DNA of 60,865 nucleotides from DATLFA01 sp039934635. GTDB lineage: Bacteria > Actinomycetota > Acidimicrobiia > Acidimicrobiales > WLNW01. Shown here in pieces: positions 27,701 to 35,448 of the stretch. A model generated the notes under the pieces. That model did no database searches. It was not told where the DNA came from and worked only from the letters and a program-made list of their open reading frames with translations. Both the position numbers and the translations under genes were made by a program. The DNA is taken from positions 1-60,865 of the forward strand of contig JBDTLT010000012.1 in the NCBI GenBank assembly GCA_039934635.1. The letters run 5' to 3'. Positions within the stretch are counted from its first letter, which is position 1. Every line of letters starts with the position of its first letter.

Positions 27701-27854
27701 CGAAGAAGATGTACTCGTTGTCACCGCCGGGGCGCTGTTCGATCGAACGGGCAAAGGTCGAACGCTCTTTCCAGCGGTCGAGGATGCGCCGTTCGATCGC
27801 CGGGTAATCTGCGCGGTCGACCTTCGGGTACGGCGTGTCCTCTTGAGAGCCCAT
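24702..27854 (-). CDS. ileS: Isoleucyl-tRNA synthetase (type 2, eukaryal-like)
   Basis: This 1050-residue class I synthetase has HIGH-type PPFANGLPHYGHLLTG (PHYGH at 61-65) and KMSKS-type GRKLSKRLRNYP (about residue 609). The HIGH region PHYGH matches the eukaryal-like type 2 form (about 1050 residues, common in actinobacteria) rather than the type 1 NIHIGHAL form; type 2 enzymes are typically less sensitive to mupirocin. It charges tRNA-Ile with a proofreading domain between the halves of the active site. The start at 27854 (MGSQEDTPYPKVD) is supported by TAGCCT seven bases upstream. The 48-base divergent gap leaves no room for a T-box leader. Confidence 0.97.
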   Translation of the reverse strand: MGSQEDTPYPKVDRADYPAIERRILDRWKERSTFARSIEQRPGGDNEYIFFDGPPFANGLPHYGHLLTGYVKDVIPRYQTMQGRRVERRFGWDTHGLPAEMEAEKELHVSGRRAINEYGIDKFNDYCRTSVLRYTKEWETYVTRQARWVDFENDYKTMDLGYMESVMWAFKQLWDKGLVYEAYRVMPYSWGAETPLSNFEIRLDDATRPRQDPALTVAFTLTPRPEDDGRETRLLAWTTTPWTLPSNLALAVSADLDYAVYEEDTVRYILGAVTVGKYEKELANATLVKTVKGSELVGRTYTPLFPYFAGRPNAHQVLGADFVETDEGVGVVHIAPGFGEVDKEAADAAGIETVVPVNDEGRFTEEVPDYAGLNVFEANPQIIRDLRDAGRLVRHDSYTHNYPHCWRTDTPIIYRAMSSWYVEVTAFRDRIVELNQQINWIPGHVRDGAFGKWLEGARDWSISRNRFWGAPIPVWRSDNNDYPRTDVYGSIEELQRDFGVEVTNLHRPYIDELVRPNPDDPTGQSMMRRVPEVLDCWFESGSMPFAQAHYPFENKAWVDDHNADFIVEYIAQTRGWFYTMHVLSVALFDRPAFKNCICHGVVLDEDGRKLSKRLRNYPDPEEIFETIGSDALRWFLMSSPILRGLDLRIDREGRAIGEIVRLVLNPIWNSYTFFTLYANVDRYRANLRADSTQLLDRYILAKTRSLVEGVTQRLDEYDIAGACTDIQAFLDALNNWYIRRSRERFWAPAGGIHEQDKHDAYDTLYTVLHTVTRLAAPLLPFLCEEVYTNLSGDESVHLTDWPDPASLPADDALVTAMDRVRDVCSAALSLRESRGLRTRLPLSRLTVAGGDIESLRPFADLISDEVNVKSVDFSDDVAAFGTFVLRPNGKVLGPRLGGAVQQVIKAARAGEWTSNADGTVAVAGVTLSGDDFELALQAKDGDATAPLRGNDAVVNLDTIVTDELRDEGTARDLVRQVQEARKKQDLVVTDRIKLFVDLPEALEGAIRAHESMIKGEVLALEIAYGDLPERVPAHEGRLENQDARFAVVVN

Positions 27855-27861
27855 CCACGAG

Positions 27862-27896
27862 AGGCTACCGGCCTCTTCCGTGAGCCCCAGTACAGT
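27862..27896. promoter_or_regulatory. Back-to-back -10 hexamers of ileS and the thioesterase gene
   Basis: TAGCCT on the minus strand (27862-27867) ends seven bases before the ileS ATG. TACAGT on the plus strand (27891-27896) ends six bases before the thioesterase GTG at 27903. Both genes therefore look leaderless, and the whole 48-base gap is promoter. Confidence 0.6.
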
Positions 27897-27902
27897 TACT
27901 CG

Positions 27903-28700
27903 GTGGATCTCCCCGATGGCTTCGACGACGGACTGACGCAGTACTTCGAGCTCGCGGCGCGACGTGCGAGCGACGAGACCATGAGCACGTGGATCGAGTT
28001 GCGCCCCGATCTGGTCGATGCCTCGGGCGCCGCGCTCGTCGGAGTGCTCGCCTACCTGGTCGACTCGGCGGTGGGAATGGCCGCCGGCTTCGCCTCGTTG
28101 CCGCAATGGGTCGTCACCGCCGACATCGATTTGCACCTCGTCGCCCGGGCGGCCGTCGGCCCGCTGCGCGCCGACAGCCGGGTCGTGAGGGCGGGCCGAC
28201 GGCAGGTGCTTGCGGACTGCGCGGTCTACGACGAGGGTCAAGGGGTGGTCGTGGCCACGGCCACCGCGAACCACAGCGTGCTGTCACCCGAACGCGCCGC
28301 GCCGATGAGCATCCCGCCGCCGGACGAGATCTTCGGCCATGGCCCGAGCGGCCCTTTGAGCGGGGAGCACCGCGCCCGGCCACCGCTGCTCGAGCGCTAC
28401 GGGGTGCGCCTTGTGCCCGGCGTCGACGGGGCGGCCGAGCTCGACATCACGGGACCGGCGCGTAACCCCTGGGGCATCCTGCACGGCTCGCTCTTCGCGC
28501 TGTTGGTCGAGTCGGCCATGGCGTCCGCGCGGCCCGATGCGCGCATCGATGATCTCATCGTGCGGTTCGTGGCACCGGCTCGCGTCGGCCCCGCCCGCGC
28601 CGAGGCGACGTTCGTCGCCGGCAACCTGTGGCGTGTCGACGTGCGCGACGTGGGCAACGACGACCGCATATGCGCTACGTCGTTCGCCCGCGTCTCGTGA
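27903..28700 (+). CDS. Acyl-CoA thioesterase-like protein, double hotdog
   Basis: This 265-residue protein from the GTG at 27903 has two hotdog-like halves. The first (about 1-125) ends in GRRQVLADCAVYDEGQGVVVATATA. The second (about 145-265) contains PWGILHGSLFALLVESAMASA, the PaaI-type helix with the catalytic region. It probably hydrolyses acyl-CoA or aroyl-CoA thioesters. Longer in-frame starts overlap ileS on the other strand and are rejected because of the -10 element. Its end is three bases from the stop of the convergent amidohydrolase. Confidence 0.8.
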   Translation: MDLPDGFDDGLTQYFELAARRASDETMSTWIELRPDLVDASGAALVGVLAYLVDSAVGMAAGFASLPQWVVTADIDLHLVARAAVGPLRADSRVVRAGRRQVLADCAVYDEGQGVVVATATANHSVLSPERAAPMSIPPPDEIFGHGPSGPLSGEHRARPPLLERYGVRLVPGVDGAAELDITGPARNPWGILHGSLFALLVESAMASARPDARIDDLIVRFVAPARVGPARAEATFVAGNLWRVDVRDVGNDDRICATSFARVS

Positions 28701-28703
28701 CCG

Positions 28704-29897
28704 TCAGTCCTTGACCCCGAGCAGCTTGGCCGCGTTGCCGCGCGCCAGCTTGTGGATGGTCTCGGCGTCGAGGTGCCCGAACAGGTGGTCGGCCACCTCT
28801 TTGCTCTTGGGCCACGTGCCGTCTTGGTGCGGATAGTCGGTCTCGAAGCAAACCTGGTCGACACCGATACGGTCGAGCATCAACACGCCGACCTCGTCCT
28901 TGAAGAAGCACGAGTAGATGCGGTCCTTGTAGTACGTCGACGGCAGCTCGGGATGGGCCGTCTTGTGCGACCACAAATGGGTACGCCAGATGTCGTCGGC
29001 CCGCTCGAGTACGTAGGGGATCCAACCGATCTGGCACTCGGCGTAGAGCAGTTTGAGGTTGGGGAATGTCTTCAACACGTCGGACATCAAGTAGTCGAGC
29101 ATCGACGCCGCGCTGTTGGTGAAGATCATCGTCGCGCCGATGCTCGCCGGTGCATCGGCCGACGTCTGCAAGGTCTTGGTGCCCGAGCCGATGTGCATGC
29201 TGATGACCGTGCCGGTCTCGTCGCACGCTTTGAAGAAGGGGTCCCAGTAGCCGGAGTGGATCGACGGCAGCCCGAGCCACGGCGGCAACTCGCTGAACGC
29301 CACCGCGCGCACACCGCGTGCCGCGTTGCGCCGGATCTCGTCGGCGGCGAGGTTGGCGTCCCACAGCGGCACGATGATGAGCGGGATCAACCGGCCGGCG
29401 GAATCGCCGCACCACTCTTCGACCATCCAGTCGTTGTACGCCTTGATGCACGCGAGCGCGAGCTCTTTGTCGGGCGCTTCGGAGAAGATCTGCCCACAAA
29501 ACCGTGGGTAGTTGGGGAAGCACAGCGATGCTTCGACGCCGTTCATCTCCATGTCCTTGATGCGCTCTTTGGGCTGCCAGCATCCGGGACGCATCTCGTC
29601 GTAGGTGATCGGAAACATGTCGACTTCTTCGGGCGGGAAGCCGACCGCTGCGATGTAACGCTTGAGCGAGAAGTAGCTGCCGTCGTAGTTCCACCAAGCA
29701 ACCAACTTGCCCGACGTGCCGGGGTGCTCGATGTAACGACCATCGACCATCTTGACATCACCGGTAGGCAGCAGCTCGATCTTGGGGCCGCGCTCGCGCC
29801 ACTTGGCCGGCAGCCACGTCTGCCACAGATGCGGCGGCTCGACGACGTGATCGTCGACGCTGATGATCTTGGGGATGGACATGTCGGTGACCGCCAT
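28704..29897 (-). CDS. Amidohydrolase_2 family metal-dependent hydrolase
   Basis: This 397-residue ACMSD-like TIM-barrel protein has the metal-site strand ISVDDHVVEPPHLW near the N-terminus, SMHIGSG mid-protein (His ligand) and ETDYPHQDGTWP near the end (catalytic Asp). Only one His remains of the classic HxH pair. It is likely a hydrolase or decarboxylase on a cyclic or carboxylated substrate. The ATG at 29897 lies two bases after the stop of the upstream SnoaL-like gene, so the pair form an operon; the frame continues upstream through that gene but is not coding there. Confidence 0.87.
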   Translation of the reverse strand: MAVTDMSIPKIISVDDHVVEPPHLWQTWLPAKWRERGPKIELLPTGDVKMVDGRYIEHPGTSGKLVAWWNYDGSYFSLKRYIAAVGFPPEEVDMFPITYDEMRPGCWQPKERIKDMEMNGVEASLCFPNYPRFCGQIFSEAPDKELALACIKAYNDWMVEEWCGDSAGRLIPLIIVPLWDANLAADEIRRNAARGVRAVAFSELPPWLGLPSIHSGYWDPFFKACDETGTVISMHIGSGTKTLQTSADAPASIGATMIFTNSAASMLDYLMSDVLKTFPNLKLLYAECQIGWIPYVLERADDIWRTHLWSHKTAHPELPSTYYKDRIYSCFFKDEVGVLMLDRIGVDQVCFETDYPHQDGTWPKSKEVADHLFGHLDAETIHKLARGNAAKLLGVKD

Positions 29898-29899
29898 GG

Positions 29900-30823
29900 T
29901 CAGTGGCCTTTCTTCTCGTCGCGGCCGTAGCCGAACGTGCCGGTGAGCTTGCCGCCTTCGACGGGATGTGTGAGTGCAAGACGACGGACTCGACCGTCGT
30001 CGAAGTGCAAGAGGTATTCGGCGAACACATACCACTCGGTCGCGATGCGCGAGACGAGAGTGAGATCGCCGAGGCCAGCGAACATCGTGACGAAGTGATT
30101 CGCCGCCGCGTCGCTCGATTCCGCGGTGAGCACGCGTTGCGCGCCGGTCACGTCGTCGAGGCGTACCGCCATGGTGTGCGTGGCCGCGAGGTGCGACTCG
30201 ATCTGCGAAGCGTCGACTGCCCGCAGCGCGTCGAGGAAGCGGTCGATCAGCGCGGTGTGCTCCATCTCGCGCAGCGGAAGGTAGGTGCGAGGGTCTGATG
30301 GCGGGGGAGGGGTGACGACGGTGTCGGCGACGATGTCGATGAAGGGATAGCGGGTCACGCAGATCTCGCCGCGGATGCCGTCGGGCGCCGTCGGGAAGAT
30401 GACCGCACTGTTGACGACCCACTCGCGGTCGGTGGTGTCGATGTCGCCGATCATCCCGGTGCCCCGCAGCGTCGCCGCGCTCTCGTTGAAGAGGTACCAG
30501 TCAGTCGCGATGCTCTTGAGCTGTGCGGACGCCAGCACCACGTAGGACCCGGCCCGTCCCTCGTAGTAGCCGCGGACTTGGTCGTAGTTGACCAGCACCG
30601 CGCCGTCGGGGATGACGTTGCCTTCGCGCGTGCGGGTGGGTACGCCGAAATAGACGTCGTGAGAGATCGTCGAGCAGATGTAGTCGGTGTCGGTGCTCGT
30701 CTCCGCGAACACGTGGGTGCGGGCGCAGTGGATCGCCGCCTCTCGCGGCCCCACCTCGAGCAGCCAGTCCTGCGTGGCCTTGATCGATCCGCGATCGGCG
30801 TCAGGTTCGCGTGTGACGGTCAT
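29900..30823 (-). CDS. SnoaL-like protein, possibly two-domain
   Basis: This 307-residue protein starts at 30823 (MTVTREPDADRGS) with a G-rich site before it. It reads as two cone-fold-like halves. The first contains HVFAETSTDTDYICSTISHDVYFG and the second DRFLDALRAVDASQIESHLAATHTM and FAEYLLHFDDGRVRRLALTHPV. I cannot name a substrate. It is cotranscribed with the amidohydrolase two bases downstream, so the two probably act on the same compound. It diverges from the SDR gene across 52 bases. Confidence 0.65.
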   Translation of the reverse strand: MTVTREPDADRGSIKATQDWLLEVGPREAAIHCARTHVFAETSTDTDYICSTISHDVYFGVPTRTREGNVIPDGAVLVNYDQVRGYYEGRAGSYVVLASAQLKSIATDWYLFNESAATLRGTGMIGDIDTTDREWVVNSAVIFPTAPDGIRGEICVTRYPFIDIVADTVVTPPPPSDPRTYLPLREMEHTALIDRFLDALRAVDASQIESHLAATHTMAVRLDDVTGAQRVLTAESSDAAANHFVTMFAGLGDLTLVSRIATEWYVFAEYLLHFDDGRVRRLALTHPVEGGKLTGTFGYGRDEKKGH

Positions 30824-30875
30824 GGTGTACCCCCTGGGTTTGCCGGATGTCAGCCCGGCGTCGAAGCTTAGGACC

Positions 30876-31646
30876 ATGGACCGTGACAAGCTCTCTCGCC
30901 TCTTCGATCTCACCGATCGGGTCGCCATCGTCACCGGTGGCACGAGGGGTATCGGCCGAGCCATCGCCGAAGGCTTCGTGTGCGCGAACGCCAAGGTCGT
31001 GGTGGCCAGCCGCAAGGCCGATGCGTGCGCCGAGACGCAGGCGCATCTCGAGTCGCTCGGCGGCGACGTGTTGGCGGTGCCGGCCCACATGGGCGACATC
31101 GCGGCGTTGCAGGATCTCGTCGATCAGACCATCGCCCGCTTCGGGCGGCTCGACATCGTGGTCAACAACGCCGCCAATGCACTCGCGTTGCCGATCGGAC
31201 AATTCAACGAAGACGCGTGGGAAAAGTCGCTCGGGGTCAATCTGCGCGGTCCGGTCTTTCTCGTCGAGGCGGCGCTACCCCACCTCAAGCAGAGCGGCAA
31301 CGCGTCGATCATCAACGTCATCTCCGCGGGAGCGTTCCTCTTCAGCGCGGGCACTGCGATGTACAGCGCGGCCAAGGCCGGCCTCATGGCGATGACGCGT
31401 GCGCAGGCCGCAAGTTTGGCGCAGTTCGGCATCCGCTCGAACGCACTCGCTCCCGGCACGGTCGATACCGATATGGTGCGCAACAACGGCCCGGAGGCCG
31501 CCCAACGCATGGCCAACGCCTCGTTCATGCGCCGCGCCGCGCACGTAGACGAAATGGTCGGCCCCGCGCTGTTCCTCGCGAGCGACGCGTCGAGCTTCAT
31601 GACCGGGCAGGTCATCCTCGCCGATGGTGGCCTCACGCCGCACTGA
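30876..31646 (+). CDS. Short-chain dehydrogenase/reductase (SDR)
   Basis: This 256-residue classical SDR has cofactor motif VTGGTRGIGRAIAEG (TGxxxGxG, residues about 20-27), VNNAAN, catalytic Ser in INVISAGAF, YxxxK (MYSAAKAG) and the C-terminal FMTGQVILADGG. It is an NAD(P)-dependent oxidoreductase of a hydroxy or keto substrate, of the type used in fatty acyl or aromatic catabolism. It is divergent from the amidohydrolase/SnoaL pair and is followed two bases after its stop by a long perfect hairpin, so it is probably monocistronic. Confidence 0.93.
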   Translation: MDRDKLSRLFDLTDRVAIVTGGTRGIGRAIAEGFVCANAKVVVASRKADACAETQAHLESLGGDVLAVPAHMGDIAALQDLVDQTIARFGRLDIVVNNAANALALPIGQFNEDAWEKSLGVNLRGPVFLVEAALPHLKQSGNASIINVISAGAFLFSAGTAMYSAAKAGLMAMTRAQAASLAQFGIRSNALAPGTVDTDMVRNNGPEAAQRMANASFMRRAAHVDEMVGPALFLASDASSFMTGQVILADGGLTPH

Positions 31647-31648
31647 GC

Positions 31649-31701
31649 CCGTACTGGCAGTCAAACGTGGGCTGACAGCCCACGTTTGACTGCCAGAACG
31701 G
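31649..31701. terminator. 53-base palindrome, copy 1 (hairpin after SDR gene)
   Basis: Two 24-base arms (31649-31672 and 31678-31701) flank the 5-base loop TGACA; pairing is perfect except one A/A mismatch. The arms share the core GTCAAACGTGGGC with a second palindrome at 53858-53910, which has the same arm and loop length. It starts two bases after the SDR stop, so it would terminate that transcript. There is no U-run. Confidence 0.8.
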
Positions 31702-31710
31702 TATTTCATT

Positions 31711-31716
31711 TAGTGT
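31711..31716 (+). promoter_or_regulatory. -10 hexamer TAGTGT of a leaderless LLM transcript
   Basis: TAGTGT ends seven bases before the ATG at 31724. It lies just beyond the hairpin that closes the SDR gene. Confidence 0.55.
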
Positions 31717-31723
31717 GCGGCGC

Positions 31724-32710
31724 ATGAAGCTCTCTGTCGCCATGCCGCCCGGTCCAGATTCTGTCGAGCTGGCAAAGCTCGCCTACGACCTCGGGTACGA
31801 CCGTCTGTGGCTGTACGACTCGGCCGCGCTGTACGAAGACATCTGGATCACGCTGGCGCGGGTGGCCGAGCACACGTCGATCAACATCGGCACGGCCGTG
31901 CTCGTACCCAACCTGCGCCATGTGATGACGTCGGCGTCCGCAATCGCGACGATCGAACGACTGGCGCCCGGCCGCCTCGCGTGCGGATGGGGCACCGGTG
32001 CGACGGCGCGCTGGGTGCTCAACCAAAACGCGGTCTCGTGGGGCAAGTTGACCCGCTATCTGACACAGCTCGATGCGCTGCTGCGCGGTGAGGTGGTCGA
32101 GATCGACGGCAAGCAGTGCCAGATGATCCACCATCCGCGCTGGGCGATCGATCGACCGATCCGCACGCCGCAGTTGGTCTCCGCGCTCGGCCCAAAGGGC
32201 ACGGAGACAACGCGAGAGTTGATCGCGTCGGGCGTTGCCGACGGGCTGATCTCGATGGGTCCGGCGGCGGGCTTCGACTGGCATGTACGCATGCACGCGG
32301 GCACCGTGCTCGAGCCGGGCGAATCGATCGACGATGAGCGGGTCAAGCTGGCGCTCGGGCCGTGGTACGTGGTGCGCTACCACGGCATCTGGCAGGCGTA
32401 TCCCGACGCGGTGGGCAATCTCCCCCTCGGCGCCGAGTGGGTGGCGGGCATCAACGCCGAGCGGCCCGAGGGCCAACGCCACCTCGCGGTGCACGAAGGT
32501 CATGTCACCGATGTGATGCCCCGCGATCGCGCGCAACTCGACGCGGCAGGTGCCGCGCTGGCGACCACCGGTTGGGTGGGCACCCGCGACGAGATCAGGG
32601 CCAAGGCCGAAGCCGCGGTCGCCGAAGGTGCAAGCGAGATTCTCTACACACCGGCGGGGCCCGATGCGGCGCGGGAGATCCGCACGTTCGCCGCGGCCGT
32701 GCTCGGGTAG
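31724..32710 (+). CDS. LLM-class F420-dependent oxidoreductase
   Basis: This 328-residue luciferase-like barrel protein has MKLSVAMPPGPDSVELAKLAYDLGYDRLWLYDS, INIGTAVLVPNLRHVMTSASA and a C-terminal GTRDEIRAKAEAAVAEGASEILYTPAG. It probably uses F420 (or FMN) to oxidise or reduce a small molecule. The ATG at 31724 follows a -10 hexamer at leaderless spacing; a GTG three codons upstream is less likely. Its stop codon lies inside the left arm of the bidirectional terminator shared with the convergent GGDEF-EAL gene. The neighbouring SDR is separated by a terminator. Confidence 0.88.
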   Translation: MKLSVAMPPGPDSVELAKLAYDLGYDRLWLYDSAALYEDIWITLARVAEHTSINIGTAVLVPNLRHVMTSASAIATIERLAPGRLACGWGTGATARWVLNQNAVSWGKLTRYLTQLDALLRGEVVEIDGKQCQMIHHPRWAIDRPIRTPQLVSALGPKGTETTRELIASGVADGLISMGPAAGFDWHVRMHAGTVLEPGESIDDERVKLALGPWYVVRYHGIWQAYPDAVGNLPLGAEWVAGINAERPEGQRHLAVHEGHVTDVMPRDRAQLDAAGAALATTGWVGTRDEIRAKAEAAVAEGASEILYTPAGPDAAREIRTFAAAVLG

Positions 32711-32731
32711 CGAGGGGGGAATCGCTACCCG
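32704..32731. terminator. Bidirectional terminator containing both stop codons
   Basis: CGGGTAGCGA (32704-32713) and TCGCTACCCG (32722-32731) are perfect complements around GGGGGGAA. The TAG of the LLM gene (32708-32710) is in the left arm. The TAG of the minus-strand GGDEF-EAL gene (complement of 32725-32727) is in the right arm. Confidence 0.75.
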
Positions 32732-35364
32732 GCACGGCCCAGGCGGGTTGCAATGGCGGGCACCGCGTGCCACTGCCGCAACACCGTGGTGAGCTCCTCG
32801 ATCGGCGACGGCTCGCCGAAGAGAAACCCTTGTACTTGCGTACAGCCCATCGCCGTCAACCGGTCGACGAGCTCGATCGTCTCGACACCCTGCGCGACCG
32901 CGACGATGCCGCGCCGGTTTGCGAGGGCGATGATCGTCTCGAGGATGTCGGCGTCGGCCTCTGATTCGACCACTCGGCTGATGAAGTCGCGATGGATCTT
33001 GAGCACGGCGATCGGCAGATCGCGCAACACGTCGAAACGCGTGTGGCCGGCGCCGAAGTCGTCGAGCGCCATGCGCACGCCGGTTGTCGCAACGTCGTTG
33101 ATCGTCTGGATCGCGCCCGGCACCTGGGCGAGACCCTCGGTTTCCGTGAGTTCGAGGATCAGCGCTTCAGGCCCGAGGCCTGTGAACGCCAGTGCGTCAC
33201 TCACCGAGGCGGCAAAGCGAGGGCTGGCCAGCTGGCACGGCGAAACGTTCACCGACATCGTCAAGTCGTCGCTCACGCGGTTGCGCAAGTTGCAGAGGTC
33301 CGTCAGCGCGCGTCGCAACACCAACTCACCGAGTCGATCGACAAGACCGGCACGCGCAGAGTCGGCGAGAAACTCGCTCGATGTGATGGTCTGGCCGTCG
33401 GCCTTACGGATGCGGGCGAGCGCCTCGACGTTCACAACGTGGCCGGCCGCCACTTCGATGATGGGCTGGTAGCGCAACGTGACCGAGCAATCGTTGATGC
33501 GGTCGCGTAGGTCGATCTCTTCAGCTGTCGGCCGCGTTCTCTCCGGCTGTGCGAAGAATCGGTAGCAGTCTCGGCCGTCGCGCTTCGCTTGGTACAACGC
33601 AGCGTCGGCGTGGCGCAGCAATTCGTTGGGCTGTTCCCCCGGCCGCGAGACGAGCCGTATCCCGATGCTGGCGGTAGGGGTCAACTCCGGCGGTAAGCCG
33701 TCGTACGGCTTGCGCAGGCGGTCGAGCACACGCTCGGCCGCGGCAACCGCCGCGTAACGATCTGCCGCCGGCGCCAGGATGATCGCGAATTCGTCACCGC
33801 CGAGTCGGGCCACGGTGCCCGAGCGCATCACCTCGCGTAGGCGCGCGGCGGTTTCACGCAGCACCTTGTCACCCACCGCGTGTCCACAATTGTCGTTGAT
33901 CTCCTTGAAATGATCGAGGTCGAGCAGAAGCACCGCAATTGAGCCCGGCTGTCTCTTCAGGCGCTCGAGTTCGTGGCTCAGCCGATCGTGGAACAGCGCC
34001 CGATTCGGAAGATCGGTCAGTGAATCGTGCGTCGCCTGATGCTCGAGTGATTCCTCGAACTGCTTGCGGTCGCTCTCGTCCTGGACCGTCGCGGCGTAAC
34101 CGATACGTCCTCCGATTTCGACGCGAGACAGTGCGACGCGCAACGGAAATGTCGACCCGTCGGCCCGGCGGCCGATCCAGTAGCGCTCGCCACTGGCTCC
34201 GCCCGCCGGCGGACTGTCGAGCAGATGGGCGAGTGCGTCAATTGGTGTGGTGTCGTCCGCCGGAGGGATGAGATCGACGATGTTCGCGGACTCGACATAG
34301 GCCCGTGCGAAGCCGAAGAGCCGCTCGATCGCGGCGTTGGCGATCTCGATCTCACCGTGTTGATCCGTCAGAAGGAACCCATCCGCCGCGTGCTCGACGA
34401 CGCTGCGGTAACGGGCTTCGCTCGCTTGGAGTTCGTGATTCAGGTGACTGAACATCGTGCCGGCGCTGCGGCGATCGTCCACCTGCGCGCCGACGGCGAG
34501 CGTCAACAAGGCGGTGCTGGCGATCTGCAGTCTCACCGAGGTCATTCCCGCGACCGGACCGCCGCCGATATCGCTGATCACGAGGCCGATGCTCAACAAC
34601 ATGACACCGAAGGCGGCGAAGCGATAGCCGCGGCTGGCCGCCAACCACAACAGCGCCGGCACCGCAATGAACAGTGGGTGTTGTTCGCTGTCGCCGATGG
34701 TGAAGGCGGCGAGGATCGATGCCATGAGGAAGATGATCTGCACACACGCGAGGGCTCGATCGACGCCAGGGTGACGCAGCACCGTGACGTGTCGCAGTGG
34801 GCGGCCGTCCTGCAAGGTCTGGTGCAACGCAAAGGGGAACGCGGCGACGGCAATGATCGCGACGCTGTCGCGGGTGGCCCATGCGAAGGCGGATCGTGCG
34901 AACGGATCGACGTCGAGATACAAGAAGCGCGCCGCGAATGTGTGCACCAAAGCAGTCGCGCACGGCGCAGCGATCGCCACGGGGCCGACGAGGCCCAACA
35001 GGTCCGTCATGCTCGGGTCGCGCAAGTCGACCTTGCGCCGATGCAACCAGACGCCGGCCGATACGTACGCGCCGGCGTTCGCCGCGGCCATGATCAACTC
35101 GAGCGCCGTTGTCGACGCGTCGAGTTGGTGGCGGCGAATCACTACATCGGCGACGGTCGCGGCGAGTGGTACGACGAGGGCGTCCCAACCGATGGTGATG
35201 CCCAGTACGACTGCCAGGGCGGCGGGAGCAAAGATCGCCGATGACGTGGGGTCGGTCACATTGCCGCCACTCAGGTGAGCCAGAACCATCCAGAGAAGGC
35301 TGGCCGAAACGACGACGGTGATGCGGCAGAGCAGTCGGGGAGCCGGAGGTTTGGTCCGATCCAT
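32725..35364 (-). CDS. Membrane-bound PAS-GGDEF-EAL protein, EAL site degenerate
   Basis: This 879-residue cyclic-di-GMP turnover protein has residues 1-300 as a MASE1-like membrane sensor with about eight hydrophobic segments. A PAS domain follows (about 310-440, ARYRSVVEHAADGFLLTDQHG). The GGDEF domain (about 450-610) has an intact RLGGDEF, so diguanylate cyclase activity is possible; the RxxD inhibitory site just before it reads RSGT and is lost. The EAL domain (about 625-870) keeps EALAR and DDFG, but the usual LKID reads LKIH (H791) and the usual AEGVE reads AQGVE (Q825), so phosphodiesterase activity is doubtful. It is alone and not obviously linked to neighbouring metabolism. Confidence 0.92.
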   Translation of the reverse strand: MDRTKPPAPRLLCRITVVVSASLLWMVLAHLSGGNVTDPTSSAIFAPAALAVVLGITIGWDALVVPLAATVADVVIRRHQLDASTTALELIMAAANAGAYVSAGVWLHRRKVDLRDPSMTDLLGLVGPVAIAAPCATALVHTFAARFLYLDVDPFARSAFAWATRDSVAIIAVAAFPFALHQTLQDGRPLRHVTVLRHPGVDRALACVQIIFLMASILAAFTIGDSEQHPLFIAVPALLWLAASRGYRFAAFGVMLLSIGLVISDIGGGPVAGMTSVRLQIASTALLTLAVGAQVDDRRSAGTMFSHLNHELQASEARYRSVVEHAADGFLLTDQHGEIEIANAAIERLFGFARAYVESANIVDLIPPADDTTPIDALAHLLDSPPAGGASGERYWIGRRADGSTFPLRVALSRVEIGGRIGYAATVQDESDRKQFEESLEHQATHDSLTDLPNRALFHDRLSHELERLKRQPGSIAVLLLDLDHFKEINDNCGHAVGDKVLRETAARLREVMRSGTVARLGGDEFAIILAPAADRYAAVAAAERVLDRLRKPYDGLPPELTPTASIGIRLVSRPGEQPNELLRHADAALYQAKRDGRDCYRFFAQPERTRPTAEEIDLRDRINDCSVTLRYQPIIEVAAGHVVNVEALARIRKADGQTITSSEFLADSARAGLVDRLGELVLRRALTDLCNLRNRVSDDLTMSVNVSPCQLASPRFAASVSDALAFTGLGPEALILELTETEGLAQVPGAIQTINDVATTGVRMALDDFGAGHTRFDVLRDLPIAVLKIHRDFISRVVESEADADILETIIALANRRGIVAVAQGVETIELVDRLTAMGCTQVQGFLFGEPSPIEELTTVLRQWHAVPAIATRLGRAG

Positions 35365-35448
35365 AACGGTCTCCTGGGATTAGATCGCGCTGAATCGCGT
35401 TACCAGGGACCGGAGTACCGCTCGCTACCCATCGGTAGGACTTGCGAC

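Noticed and set aside
27855..27902. T-box riboswitch upstream of ileS
   Set aside because: The gap is only 48 bases and is filled by two -10 elements.
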